The notes beneath the pieces are model-generated. The model saw only the letters and a list, made by a program, of their open reading frames with translations. It did not search any database and was not told where the DNA came from. Positions 1-12,126 of a stretch of 64,000 nucleotides of DNA are shown here, piece after piece. Both the position numbers and the translations under genes were made by a program. The stretch comes from Solenopsis invicta (taxonomy: Eukaryota; Arthropoda; Insecta; Hymenoptera; Formicidae): positions 15,882,710 to 15,946,709 of the forward strand of contig NC_052672.1 of assembly GCF_016802725.1 (NCBI RefSeq). Direction: 5' to 3'. How positions within the stretch are numbered: the first letter of the stretch is position 1; every line of letters begins with the position of its first letter.

Positions 1-298
1 TATCGTTTCATTTCTACAAGGAAACGTCTCCTTCATGAATCGTAACATGCACATTAGATCACTGTATTAACGTGCATCTAATTATTGCGTTCTCCGATAG
101 GTTCTTTCCGACGTGACACGAAGATAAACCGGGGCCGACAATGAAATTCTCAATTAACTGACCGACTCCGCGCTGAAATTCGCCGTGTCGTTTGGTTCGG
201 CCAGTTATTTCGAATTTTAACATCTTCTCCCGTCTCGCGTATCGTGTACCACCAAATCGGTCGTCCCGATCGCAATCGCGAGCGCGGTCCATAAATTC
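1..298. other. Non-coding flank upstream of a possible first exon
   Basis: I see no gene here. Both strands have short open frames, but none has recognisable domains. The last 60 bases are CpG-rich and lead into a TCAGTC start-site-like motif at 297-302. No TATA box is visible about 30 bases upstream of it. Confidence 0.4.
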
Positions 299-376
299 AG
301 TCAGCAGTCGGTCCAAAGTCACTCGTGGCACGCAATCGAGAAGAACGCTCAAGAATTCAAGACGCCGAAGATGAAG
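299..376 (+). other. Possible first exon: short 5' UTR plus Met-Lys, ending at a splice donor
   Basis: An arthropod-type initiator (TCAGTC, 297-302) is followed by about 70 purine-rich bases, then ATG AAG at 371-376 directly against GTAATT, a good match to the insect donor consensus (AAG|GTAA). Many insect genes for secreted products, cuticle proteins among them, have a tiny first coding exon of a few codons that splits the signal peptide, and this arrangement fits that pattern. I could not identify the next exon, and nothing downstream in the window is clearly in phase with it. A TATAAA at 470-475 lies inside the would-be intron and could belong to a separate promoter. The call rests on short motifs only, so chance is a real alternative. 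Confidence 0.22.
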
Positions 377-469
377 GTAATTTCTCCCGACGGCTCTTCA
401 GTTTGCATACCTCGAATCGAACACCTGCGACCTCGTATCGGCCAATCTTACCCGACGTCCTGGCATCGG

Positions 470-500
470 TATAAAGCTGGTCACTCGCAACTTGTCCATC
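470..500 (+). promoter_or_regulatory. Possible TATA box with weak initiator
   Basis: TATAAAG begins at 470 in a CGGTATAAAG context. An A within TCCATC lies 28 bases downstream (498), the usual TATA-to-start spacing. The initiator match is only partial and no convincing coding start follows, so this is tentative. Confidence 0.15.
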
Positions 501-2634
501 GCTCGAGAACGTAGCTCTTCGAAGAGCGCGGTAGCTTCTTTTTTTCCCACAAAAGTCATATCGAGTGCGTACACTTCGTTACGAAAAAAATTGAGTTGCT
601 AAACGAGTTGAGATCTTGAGTAATAACAGCGACTGGTATCGAATTAAAATATGTGGAACTTGAAAGTTCCAGATGCAATTTTGTTTTATTTATTGGCTCT
701 TTAGCAGTAAGTATTACTGAAAATTAATGTGCAAAAGAAATTTCGCTTGAACGTTAAAAATGGTTACTTTCAATTGCTAGCGAGACGAATCATTTGTACA
801 ATTTCATACTTTGATTAATAATTATATAATACTGAAACTTAAATTTGAAAAAATGTGAAACTACAGCATAAAACTAGCAATTTTCTATTGAGAACGTATC
901 ACGTAAATTTCATATAAACTCTCCTCTCGACTGCAAAGTCACGTATGCTCCTAACAGCTCATAACATGTTAATACGCCGCAAGAAGTTAGAAAATTTCAG
1001 TTCGCGTCTATCACATCGTATATCATCGTGTGTCGGCCAAGAAGCTACACGTCTCCGCGGGACATTTAACTCAAGTTTTACGCGATCTGAGGGACGACGT
1101 GTTACAAAAGAGCGACCATTTGCTAACTCACCGCGTTTATGCGTTGCGCCGATATATCGGCGCGGCAATAAACTGTATGCGCGCGCGTGACCGGAAAGCC
1201 GCAACGCCAAGTCGTAATCTCGTAAACGGTAAGTTGCGAAACGGGCGTAATCGCGCGTTTCTCGCGCACGGATCTCGTCCGCGCTTATTTATTCGCAATT
1301 CCGCGTTAATTCGGGAATTTATGCAGCCGACGATATCAACGCCGCACGCGGACCCGATTCTCCCTGGATATCCCTGAAGTTTATACGACCGGTTTTACCG
1401 CTCCCCTTTTAGTTTGTCGTTGATATACATGCGTACGTCTTCTTTTTCAATAAAAAGAAATTTGATCTTCACCGTGAAGAGGTGAGTCTTATCGCTATGT
1501 AACTGTATACAACGATAACGAAAGAAAATTCAGGCGTTTACATTGTGTGTTACGTCAAAGAATATTTTAATTTAAATTCAATAAAACTACAAACACAGAT
1601 ATTAATACAGTGATTAATTATGTATTAATCAATTTTAATCGACTGTTTCATTATAATATATATAAATTTATTTCAACTATTCACGCTATGTATAAAAGAT
1701 ATTTTAAGTAAATATCATAAGATCAATCGGTTCGAGTATTCATTTTCAATGTAAGATTCGTTATCTCTGAGCGGCGGATTAAATTTAGGTCCATGTGTAC
1801 TTTGAATAGAAGGATTACGTTAACGATACGATATGATATAATTTCTTAGTGGCCAGGACTGACGGGACCTAAAAACGAGAGTGCGACGAGAGTCTCATTC
1901 CTCACGTACACACATGGCACATGCACACATAGCCCGGGAATCGTGCAGTCTCTTCTTCACTTGTTGCGCTTTACGCGAACACAAGGAAGTCATTTCATTC
2001 GCCGCGACGTTTTGCGAGCGCGAATTAATTGTCGACGTTAAATTGTACCGTTCTTAATCCACCCCAATCGCGAAAGTCCGACATTTCATTACGACGACCC
2101 ATAAAACGTTGCTCCAATTTTCCGTGTCAAAGATTAGATAGCGTAGCTTCAGCGCTCGTTGACGATAACTATTTCCCTGAGCGATATCTATCTAGAACAC
2201 CGAGATTATAATACAATTAGAAACGTACTGATTTACTAACACACATTTAAACAGAATTCATATATACTCGTACATATATGTATGATACATGATCAATGAT
2301 CAGTGATATGATTGTTCCCTTTTGAAATTTATTTCTGTATTTTACATAAAAGCATCGGAACAATACTTGCTAATAGTATTTTTTAAGACGTATAAAATTC
2401 TTACAGTATCGACCAAAAATCGATTAAAATATCAATCCAAAATATATTTACTTCAAAAAGTTAAATTTAAAGCTTATAATTAAATTAGAATAATTATAAT
2501 AACTACACGGAAAGACTAATTTTGCAAAAAAGTTTGAATATTTAAGGCATTCTTATTGAAATCATCAAAAATGTGCAACTCTATGTATCTATGACTACGC
2601 GAAACTACTATAAATTTCGCTAAACTCTTGACCA
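501..2634. other. Non-coding stretch, alternating AT-rich and CpG-rich
   Basis: AT-rich blocks (about 640-900, 1540-1740, 2220-2620) flank a CpG-rich block (about 1000-1380). The latter is open in several frames on both strands at once, which reflects composition and not coding. Near 2505 a TACACGGAAAGA motif resembles the ends of the TA-flanked MITEs elsewhere in the window, but I found no matching opposite end. Confidence 0.4.
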
Positions 2635-2676
2635 AGAGAGAGAGAGAGAGAGAGAGATAGAGAGAGAGAGAAAGAG
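2635..2676. repeat. (AG)n microsatellite
   Basis: About 40 bases of AG repeats with single interruptions. It creates a Ser-Leu-rich open frame on the minus strand that should not be read as coding. Confidence 0.95.
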
Positions 2677-2810
2677 ATCACAGCTAACGATTCCCATTCC
2701 GAGACACGATCTCGTTACTTTCATTATCGCGCGAGCCGCGTAAGGCTTGGTGCGATACGTCCATATACGTAATGCGCTCGCTGTGCGTCGTGAGCGGGAA
2801 TCTCTACGGT

Positions 2811-2955
2811 CCATAAAGATTTTTATGGCGACGTCCTGCCTGCGGTACCAGGTCTTTCTCTCTCAGTTTCCTAGCTGGTTCTGACCGCAACTCCTCGTTC
2901 CACGTGGTAATACCGGCCGGAGGATCGTCGACACTCGTAAAATCCCGATGAACAC
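2811..2955 (+). repeat. Diverged repeat module, copy 1
   Basis: This segment shares three colinear exact blocks with the segment at 4030-4163: 15 bases at 2811-2825 (starting CCATAAAGAT), 12 bases at 2881-2892 (CTGACCGCAACT) and 10 bases at 2946-2955 (CGATGAACAC). The first two blocks start exactly 70 bases apart in both copies, which makes chance unlikely. It could be an old dispersed repeat or a locally duplicated regulatory module. No coding frame is conserved between copies. Confidence 0.55.
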
Positions 2956-4029
2956 CGCGACGTTGAGAGAACGCGAGGCAGAGAAGATGATAACGCCATC
3001 CGATATCTACCTCGTTTGCGCGCGATTATGCAGCTCGATCGATTAACTGTACACGGAATTATTGCTCGATCCGACAGAGCAATCGAGAGAAATCTGACGC
3101 AATACTGCGCATGTATGCAGCGGATAGGTCTTCGGCTCGTTCTTGCACATGCCTGGCTTTGCGGTAACGCATGCCGAAGATGCAATTATAAGGGTAAATC
3201 GATTATCATAAACATATAGATATTATTGTAATAAAAGAATATTATTGTAAAAAAAGGAGAAAAAAAAACAGAGTTATTTAAGGTAATCTGAAAGAGTTCA
3301 TGCGGTTGCTCAAGCAGAAAGAAAGATAATGAACTGGAACATCAAGAACATCCAGGTACATTTAATATGTACAGAAATTTTAAATAAAAGTACCGCAAGC
3401 CTAGATGTCTTTAGATTATATTGCAAATACCGGAAACTTGTAAATAATTATAATGGGGGAAATTAATAACAATGGCAAAGAAAAAGCAAGCTCCTTAAAA
3501 AAATAGAACGACATACAAATATTCATATAAAGAATCAAACGAACCAATTAACGAAGACAGCGTTTATTTCAAAACAAAATTGAAGCTAAAAATCACAATT
3601 AACAAATAATAACAAGTTTCAACGCTTCAAAATTTATTACATTAGAAAAATTAATAATTAATAAATCATAATTATTGCTGATACGTTACATTAATTAATA
3701 AAGCAGATAGATTGGTAGAATGTTTGTTTTAATACGCAGAGTGTAACATTTGCTACGGCAAATTATGCACGTTGTATCGTAAAAAGGAAGGATTTCTTGC
3801 GTAGAAAAGAAATGCGCTCTGAACGACGGGCAAGTAATGAATTATACTGAAAGTTGTCTAATAAGTGTGCCTATTCGCGTGCATAATCGTGCAATTAGTT
3901 TGATTGCCCAGAGGTAAAGTTTTTTAATAATACGTAGTCGTTTACGAAGTTCCGCAAGGCAAATACGTTATGGAAACACGCCGCCGGCGGCGTCCGTACG
4001 AGTTAGTTACGCAAGGAAATCTCCTCGCG
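2956..4029. other. Non-coding stretch, mostly AT-rich
   Basis: The stretch from about 3190 to 3760 is strongly AT-rich and has stops in all frames. I see no gene, transposon end or simple array. Confidence 0.4.
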
Positions 4030-4163
4030 CCATAAAGATTTTTACGGGTGCATCTTACGTGTCTCGCTCGGTACTCTGATGCTCGTTTGCCCACCGACCC
4101 TGACCGCAACTTACGCGATAATACGATCAAACATCGCGAAAGATCGTAAACCTCGATGAACAC
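4030..4163 (+). repeat. Diverged repeat module, copy 2
   Basis: It carries the same three ordered blocks as copy 1, at 4030-4044, 4100-4111 and 4154-4163. Its right half (4115-4156) also aligns to 5092-5133 with 33 of 42 bases identical by eye, linking it to a third copy. Confidence 0.55.
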
Positions 4164-5019
4164 TATAGAACATTATATCGGGGCGGAGGAGGAAGACGAT
4201 ACGGTAGTCATGGGACAAAATAACACCACGGATCATACGATAGGATAATTTATGCATTATCGCTCGATTTCATTAGGGTATAAAAGATGATCCCATAAAT
4301 CATTTGATAACTTCTCGTTAAAGAATACTATTGGCGACCGCAAATATTATCTTAAAAGATAGCGATTGACGCTTCGAATGCTTGACAAATTAATTCGAAT
4401 AAGATTTAATAAACTAACATAGTTTACTAACATTAAACATACATTCCAGTGTAATGGCCTGAATTTTTAGCATTATTTAATAAAAACTTGCAGCGTAAAA
4501 CATTAATTATATTTGCCAAATAATTATTTACGTAATAAGTATAGATATACTTAAGCGTAGTACACATTCTTTAGGATTTTAGAATTCTTAGAGCAATAAG
4601 TATCTTATCAACGTTTCATTTTGGAAATAAGACTTGTGTGCAAAACTTAACAATGGCTTAATGTAGCAGCTCTCCGTTTCTCCTGCACGAAACTTTAATT
4701 CGCTGGTCGTTAAGTCTTCCAGAACAATCCCTCGGTTTATAACTTTATAATCATTCTATACTGAGAAGCGAAACATTTCCCGCTACACCTGCTAGCGCTG
4801 TAAGCCGGCGCAGGAGTTGCCGCACGTGGAGTAACAATGCGGGATGCGGAAACTTTCGCGCGTAATCGTCGAATTTGCACATAAATCGGAGGAGGACATC
4901 ACGCTCGCGCGCGCCCCGCGATTTATCCCACCTACAGGCAATTATTCACGCGCTTACACGAGGCGACGCGAATGCAAGCTTTCCGGACAGAAATTAATTT
5001 CACGATAAAAATCTGCGGG

Positions 5020-5136
5020 ACTCGTAAAAAAATTTTTACGGATTATTCCTGCGGCGTGGCGACCTCGACAGCCGCAAACGGCGCGTCTCTCGCGACAATA
5101 CGACTGCGTATCGCGAACGATCGTAAAGCTCGAACG
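5020..5136 (+). repeat. Diverged repeat module, probable copy 3
   Basis: The right half matches copy 2 in three ordered exact runs (AATACGA, ATCGCGAA, GATCGTAAA) at matching spacing. The left half has a related AAA-ATTTTTACGG stretch. It is the most diverged copy, in a CpG-rich block that is open in several frames. Confidence 0.4.
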
Positions 5137-8079
5137 TATATCATCGGTGTTTAAACAGGGAGAGAAGCCAGAAGCTTCAGGAATAGGTAGACAAGGCAAA
5201 TCAACGCAAAATGGAAGTGAAAAAGGAGAGGCCGAGAAGACGACTGCCAATATCCGACGACATTTACGTCTAATTATTCAGTTTAATTAACCGCCATCAT
5301 TAAACATCTCGGCCTTTGGCGATGGGCACGTAATAGCGCGGAATACTCGTACGATCAAAGATCTGCTGCGGTCGCAACTTTCGCTTTTATAGCGAAACTT
5401 CGGATTTCGTTGGCCGCGCGTCTAACGAAACGTGGTTCTCATCGTGCACCACAAAGTTTACGGATGCTTTGATAGAGGTTGTGCAGAATCGCATTTGATT
5501 GTTTTCCGACGAACTTGAAATTAACTACATTTGCGCAAATTTAACTCGGACTTTGGTGATGAAATTTAAACTTGAATCTTCATTATCAAGACGTTAAATT
5601 TTTGAAATACAAAAATTATGATGGTTAAAAACGTTTTACAAAAAAAATTGTATGCCAATTGAAAATGCAATTTCGATAGATTAAATATAAAACATTTGTT
5701 TTACGTTATATTTTATCGTATAGATAGATATAATGAAATGTTTTGAAAATTTTTTTTTGTGCAGATGTAATAAGAGCTTACGTGCACACTGAAATAATGG
5801 TAAAATACATTGTATGACAATTATTGTTATGTTATCGAAAAGCAACGTGCAACGAAACGGAATAAGAATAAATAGTTCGTGCTCGCGCGATAATTGATAC
5901 AATATAATGCAAAACCGCTTCTTAATGAGTTCCGTGTTAAGTATCGATTCGTGTCATTAAAAATACTCGGATAATACGAATACCCCGCACGAAAAACAAA
6001 AAGTGCATCGTATCGTTGCTCGCGACGCGATCGCTTTTGCGTTTCTTTCGTCGCGGCAGTCCTGAAATTTTTTACACCATGCGCGCGTAAATCCCGGCGA
6101 ATTTAATACTCGTCTTAACGTCCGCGAGCGGTATGCAGATTTATGACGGCAATTTATTACACATTTTAAAGCCGATGACGCGGAAAACGCGAGAGGTGGG
6201 CGCATCGAAGGCAGACGGCGACTTCGCTTCTCCGGGGGCGAAATCACGAGAAATCGAAGCGGATTTTATCGCGTTAGATCCCGTTATCTCGATCTAACCA
6301 ACGACATTTGATCGATTCTGTGAAGAAATCTCGCGTCTCCGATGATTGGTGTACAAAAGGAGAATAAAAAGAAAAGAAACGCGACATAAAGCGGAAAGAA
6401 AGAATTCGCCGTCGTTCGGAAGCGAATGAACGAGCGAGCGAGCGATATCGCGAATCGACGATTTGAAATCCTGTAACGGGGCGCGACGGAGTAGCTTCGG
6501 CAAGACAGAAACGACGAGGGAGAAGGGAGTAGGACGAAGTATTAAAATCGTAAATAAAACGTTATTATCCGAAGGCGTAATTCCGCGTACCCGATGGTAA
6601 GTCTGGGCGAGAACCGCGGGTTCGCAATCGCCGGCATGGAAACTCCAAGTGAGAGAGGGTGGATTCCGTGCCGAAGTTCGAGATAATGCACTCCCCCATC
6701 CCCCTTGCCTCTCCTGCTCCCGGACTCGCCCCGGCGATTTGCCCGCGCGCTTACCTCCTCCGTCACCGCGCTCTGTACCACCTAGGACCAAGAGCGAAGA
6801 ATTCAATATCAAATTCTTTTAAAAAGAACCCGCGCACGCCGGGGAAGGGATGGAGAGCGCCGCGAGGAGAGCAAGAAGATATTGCTGCATTCCTAAGGTA
6901 CATAATGAGCTGTGAAATTTCGAGAAGGTCACCGTCAGCGGTCCGCCATCGGCCGCAGGAATTATATTCCTCGAATCCCAACGTTGGAACGGCGCACTGC
7001 GAGAATTCGGATTTAAAAAAAAAATATGAATAGAGAAATATTCCTTCCCCTGCGCGCGATTGAAAACCGAGGGATGCGTTTTATTGCGTCTCGATGGAAA
7101 ATCTTCATGTGTCTCAGATTTATAATTTATATCGAATATCACGAGATCTCCCATTTTTCACGAACAGAATGCTTATGCGGATATATCTAGTGACGACTAC
7201 CGGATTTTTATGTCGCTCATAACGACACACGTATAGCATCTTACCTTCCGTTATCTATAGCGGAAAGACAACGGAAAATGGCACTTAGCATCGTTCTTCG
7301 CGGAGAACGGATGAATTCTAGATTCTCGACGGGTGTAAACGGTCAAATAGCCGAGATCGCATAGCGTTTATGGATGTACAATAGCATAAACAATTCGATA
7401 TCGAGACGATGAGATTGCGTAATGAAATCCCACGTAGATCTCGAGAGGTAAAAGTAAGCGAATGCGAGCAACGTGCGATGGTCAGACGAAAACTATCGAG
7501 GAATTATCGTGGTTACGGAGACTCGATGGCTAAAACGACAATACATTGCCGTTGACGAACGACCTTGAATTCTAGCTCCTTCTCCTTCTTTCCAGCGAAA
7601 TTAATCGAAGCCGCAAAACTCGATCATAAATCGTATGCGTTTTAACTCCACCCACTAGCCGTATGATCTAACACCTGGCACGTAAAGAGCTCCCCCAGCT
7701 GGCGAGATCGTAAACCGTCTTCCGGAACACAAACCGCTACCACCAGGATAGGCACTATCTTCCAGTGCTTACTGGAACGCCGTAAACCATTCCGCTGCTG
7801 AGCGTCTTTAAGACTTTGTGCGGCTTCCTCTCCCCGTGGTCAGGCGCAAAAAGATACGGCATAGGATCTTGATCACGATTTAAAACTTCCCGTACCACAC
7901 ACGCGAGATTAAGCGGAAACGAGAGTCTGCCGATGGAAACGTTTACGTGCGAGAAATAAGCGATAATGTACAAAATGAATCTGGCATCATTATAGATATT
8001 ACTCATTAATCTTGGAAAATAAAAAAAATACTAATCTTACAAATTTTTCATTTTTTCATTTACAAATATTTTTTATATG
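5137..8079. other. Non-coding stretch
   Basis: This holds an AT-rich block (about 5520-5900) and a GC-rich block (about 6000-6850). In the GC-rich block several frames are open on both strands over the same bases (up to 172 codons, minus strand, 6294-6812), with strongly biased composition and no motif. I support no gene here. Confidence 0.4.
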
Positions 8080-8341
8080 AACAATATACGTAGTCTCTAA
8101 ATTGGAATCAAGATATTATTCATTTTACACGCACTATCTGAAAATAATTTTGTTAGATTATCAAAATAATTATGCAGGAAATTCAAGTCAATTCATAATG
8201 AGCTAAACATTTTTGACATTTTAGTAATTAGCTTGAGTGTCCTGCATAATTATTTCCTATACTAGTCTAACAAAATTATTTTCACATGTCTAATATCTAG
8301 CAAACTTTTTAGATACTTTAGTAATGCTAATTTTTTCACTG
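8080..8341. mobile_element. MITE, family A copy 1
   Basis: The inverted arms 8139-8187 and 8232-8284 pair over about 45 bases with few differences (core ATAATTATGCAGGA and its complement). The outer arms are more diverged. The right end reads CACTG followed by TA, as at Tc1/mariner-type ends. The arms and the loop match the elements at 60272-60517 and 62178-62403, so this is a dispersed family. It has no coding capacity, so any transposition would depend on a transposase from elsewhere. The left end is approximate. Confidence 0.7.
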
Positions 8342-9853
8342 TAGAATAATAAATTGCTCGCAAATTTTTGTTGACGATCAATCTGTATGCACAGAAATCG
8401 GATGCGACTTCAGACTGTACAATTTATTCTTACGAATATTTTGTCAGTGTCTCATTCATTCAAACTCGATCGCCGAATATACAAGAGAACACAGATACAG
8501 TTTGTTCCATAAGTATGCACGTAGATTCCGGCATGCATTATGCATATCGCACCAGCCGTTGTTGATTGAGATTCGTACCGTGGCTACTACCGGTTTTACT
8601 TCCGCACGAAAAATTAGTATATTTTTAACGCATCGCAAAGCCCGTCGCAGTCAGTTTGCACGCCTCGTTCTGTTCAAGACATGAAAGTTTAGTTATGCGT
8701 TTCTGAATTTTGATTTTTCTTCACTTACCACTAGTCTCGAGACTCTTTGCGATCTATTATGATTATCGTGAGGAAGAGAGTTTCAAGAAGTTTTGCCATT
8801 ACCTGTAACAGAAACAAAATTCTTGCTCAATAAAAACATTCAATGGCGGATAATACAGAATACAATAAATAATTGAAATAAAAAAGGCTCTGTCTTTTGT
8901 GACATCATTAAAAGTTTTGCATAACATAACTCTTTTATTCATCAAAAAGTATAGTATTAGAAACGGTCAAATTAATCTTTTATTCATGATGTACAAAATA
9001 AGTGTTAAAAATACTTTTATGCAAAAATATTACTTAAAAAAAATCCTACATTCCTTTTATTTTAGGTACTAACAGCGTTTTTTACGTGTCAAGCCTTCAA
9101 AACTTTTAACAAATGCAAAGTCTTGATATTAAAATGACCGAAGGGACAAAACTTAATATTTTAATCAGATTTGAATATGGGGGAACGACGGGAAAAAAAT
9201 ATCGGATGCTAGAACTGATTACATCAACGTCACTTAGCATTGAACTAATTCGATATTCTCTCTTTATCTTGTGTGAAAGATAGTGTCACAATCTGGAAAG
9301 GGAGAGCAAATCGCTATCCCGAGTTAATTAAATCAGACTGTTAGTGCAACTCAATCCCGGTATTAATGTATATAATAGCTAACTGAAACGCGTTGTATTT
9401 CACCTGATCACCCAATCTGCTCGAGTCCCATCACGTTGTTTAAACGCAAGCTTAATTCTAGAGAAACGATATGCGTATGGACATCTTTCATTATTTCGAG
9501 CGGATCAGGCAATCGCTTCAATGCAATCGACTGTAATTCTTGAACAATTATTTGTCCTATTAACACCATCACGTACGCGTCAGTATCTACAGATTATCAG
9601 CATACAAACCAATTATTTTGCGTAATTTATTTTGTGATTTTTTTTTATGTAAAATTAGATTAAGGATTTTGAAGGCGGGAAGATAAAGATGGAGAGCTGT
9701 TTTGTTTCTCATCGATTTAAAATAAATCGTGCGTTTCATACATGTGCGGATTTATATAACTTCAATTATGACCGTTGTAATCAACGTTTATCAGCTGTTT
9801 ACCAACGCTTCTCACACATTTCCTTCGAATTGCACTTTCGTTTTATCTAGAAA

Positions 9854-9855
<2 letters not shown>
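8342..9855. other. Non-coding stretch
   Basis: AT-rich, especially 8810-9180 and 9590-9670, with no open frame of note and no recognisable element. Confidence 0.4.
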
Positions 9856-9921
<66 letters not shown>

Positions 9922-9936
9922 CACACACACACACAC
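9856..9936. repeat. Compound (CT)n(CA)n microsatellite
   Basis: About 30 bases of CT repeats run directly into about 50 bases of CA repeats with one interruption (CAAAACA). It lies inside a 133-codon frame (9729-10130) that is an artefact of the array. Confidence 0.95.
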
Positions 9937-11098
9937 CTTCAGGACGTTTATGCGACCTTTACGCGAACTTTGCCTGCCTCCCATCTCCCCTATCTTTCTC
10001 TCTCCGTGCCCTCCTCCATCCCTTTCGGTTTCTCGCTTCGGCTCTTACGTTTATTTCATTCTGCGCTTCCTCCACCCTCTCGCGGCAACTCCGGAGCGAC
10101 CCTCGCCGTCGACATCAACAAACATCTTGATTATACCGTGAAAGCCGCCTCGACTACGAGTCCTGACTAGAAGCTGGAAGACTCGCCCATCGGAGCTGCC
10201 GAGAGGTTCCGTTCTTTCTCTCCCCTGCCGCGCTTCTCTTAACTTCGCCCTCGGAGCTTTACTCTCTTTCCCACTCTAGGGTCGCCCTTCCTTTTCGCCT
10301 GCCTCTGTCGCCCTCACTTTCTCGTAACGATGGAGAGCATACGAACACTGGAAGCCGCCTGGTAGTCTGGTAGTATTTGCATGCGAAATTAATGCCTTTC
10401 TATTTCGGTCCGAATTAAATGCAAGTTTGCATAAAGAAACGGCGATTTATTCGTTTATTCTTTGGGGGTGAACGGGAAAGGGGCGGAGGCGGCGACCGAG
10501 GCGAGAAGGAGACGAATCACCGCGGCCCTCTATCCATCCGAATCGAGTCCTCCAAACCCTCTCGCAATCAGAACGAACGGCACAGTCGTTCCTCTTGCCT
10601 TTCTTCCCTTCGACTGGGCACCTCTCCCTCCCAGTGTCGTCCCGCTTTCTTTCCCTCGAAGAGCAAGAAAGGGAGAAAGTAAAGAGACTCGAGGGCGCGG
10701 ATGTACGGCACCTGCCCGCGTTTATATCATTTTATCCCGGGCATCCTCCACCAACAGACTGGCGACGATCAAACGACGACTTCGTAAACGACGTTAGATC
10801 TCCTTTTTGTTACGCTTTAGCTAACTCCTTGTGCCGAGATCACCTTGGTGTATCGTTCAAACACGGCAGACAGACTTCTCATTATAGAAATAACATAAGT
10901 AATTGTAGAAAGAAAAACACAAAGAATAAAGAAGAAATGGAACAATGTGTTCAACGTGTGTAATGTGTCTTTAATTGGTAAATCGCGAGACTTGATGAAC
11001 TGTTGATCTTACAATTAGATAAAATAAAGATAATTTAAGTAATGAAATGAAAGACTGTGACATTATTACAAACTGCAAATGTTTGATATATATACCTT
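9937..11098. other. Pyrimidine-rich then AT-rich non-coding stretch
   Basis: From about 9950 to 10700 the plus strand is strongly C/T-rich, with a purine-rich patch at 10460-10520. Several overlapping frames stay open because stop codons are rare in such sequence. From 10860 it becomes AT-rich up to the fold-back. I see no supported gene. Confidence 0.4.
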
Positions 11099-12126
11099 CT
11101 ATTCGAAAATAAGTTTGGTTATTACAAGTAAAAATAATGCAGTTGGCAGAAATAAAAATTACTGGCGTTGCGCTTTGTTTCTTCCACCAGTAAAACCAAT
11201 ACTATTAAAATATGGATTTTTTAAACTTAAAAATTTAATCATTTAAAATTATTTTAATTATTTATCTAAATTAAATTAAAAATTATTAACTTTATTACTT
11301 AACTTTTAATTTTTTAATTATCTAACCCTGCAAATAAGTTACGAGAATTTGTAATGCGATGCAATATCTTCCTAAAAGTCATTGCGGTAGTCTCGCGCAG
11401 CGAGAGCGACTTTACTTAGCTAAAGCGCGCGTGCATGCCGGTCAATGCCTCCCCACTCGGGTCGTTGACCGCACGCGGGCCCGTCAGACAGGCGCACGTG
11501 CTTACCGTCTGGGCCGCCTCCCCACTCTCCTCGGCCGACGGAGAGTGGGGAGGCGGCCTAGACGGCAAGCACGTGCGCCCGTCTGACGAGCTGTCTGCGG
11601 TCAACGACCCGAGTGGGGCTTTAACAACGGCGTGCACGCGCGCGTTGAGTAAGCGGAGTCTCTCTCGCTGCGCGAGACTACCGCAACGACTTTTAGGGAG
11701 CTCTTCTTGCATCGCACTGCGTTACAAACTCTCGTGTTATAACTCATTTGTAGTTAAATAATAAAGTTAATAACTTTTAACTTGAAAAAATCTGTATTCT
11801 AATGATATTATTCATTAATATAACATTTGTTATAAAAAGTGAATCACAACCAGCATTAAAAAATTAAAGAAACATTGCATAAACCTTACATTGAAATATT
11901 GTAATATTATATGGAAATTACAAAAGATTTCTGCAATGTTACTACAAGCTTGCGGTAACGTTAAAATGTCCGCAATTTTAAATTTGAAAATCTTTATGAC
12001 GTTTCGGACTATTTGGGATCATCTACTGGTTTTACTGGTGAAAGAAACAAAACGCAACGCCAATAATTTTCACTTCTACCAACTGCATTATTTTTACGAG
12101 TAATAACCAAACCCATTTTCGAACAG
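11099..12126. repeat. Long fold-back palindrome (about 1 kb) with a 9-base centre
   Basis: Centre: 11512-11530 pairs perfectly with 11540-11558 around a 9-base spacer (11531-11539). Moving out, 11451-11472 pairs perfectly with 11597-11618 (22 bases), and 11382-11406 with 11662-11686 (25 bases). The outermost arms 11101-11197 and 12028-12124 align without a gap with 86 of 97 bases complementary by my count. Between middle and outer blocks the right arm carries roughly 150 bases with no partner on the left. The inner 250 bases are GC-rich and the outer arms AT-rich. Both strands encode the same short peptide string (CGSLAQRERL), a by-product of the symmetry. TA dinucleotides occur just outside both arms, so a Tc1/mariner-like or foldback transposon origin is possible. 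A locus for a long hairpin RNA is the other main reading. No protein is encoded. Confidence 0.9.

Noticed and set aside
11359..11761. Matching peptides encoded on both strands of the fold-back
   Set aside because: They are the same short string read from both arms of a palindrome, not two related genes.
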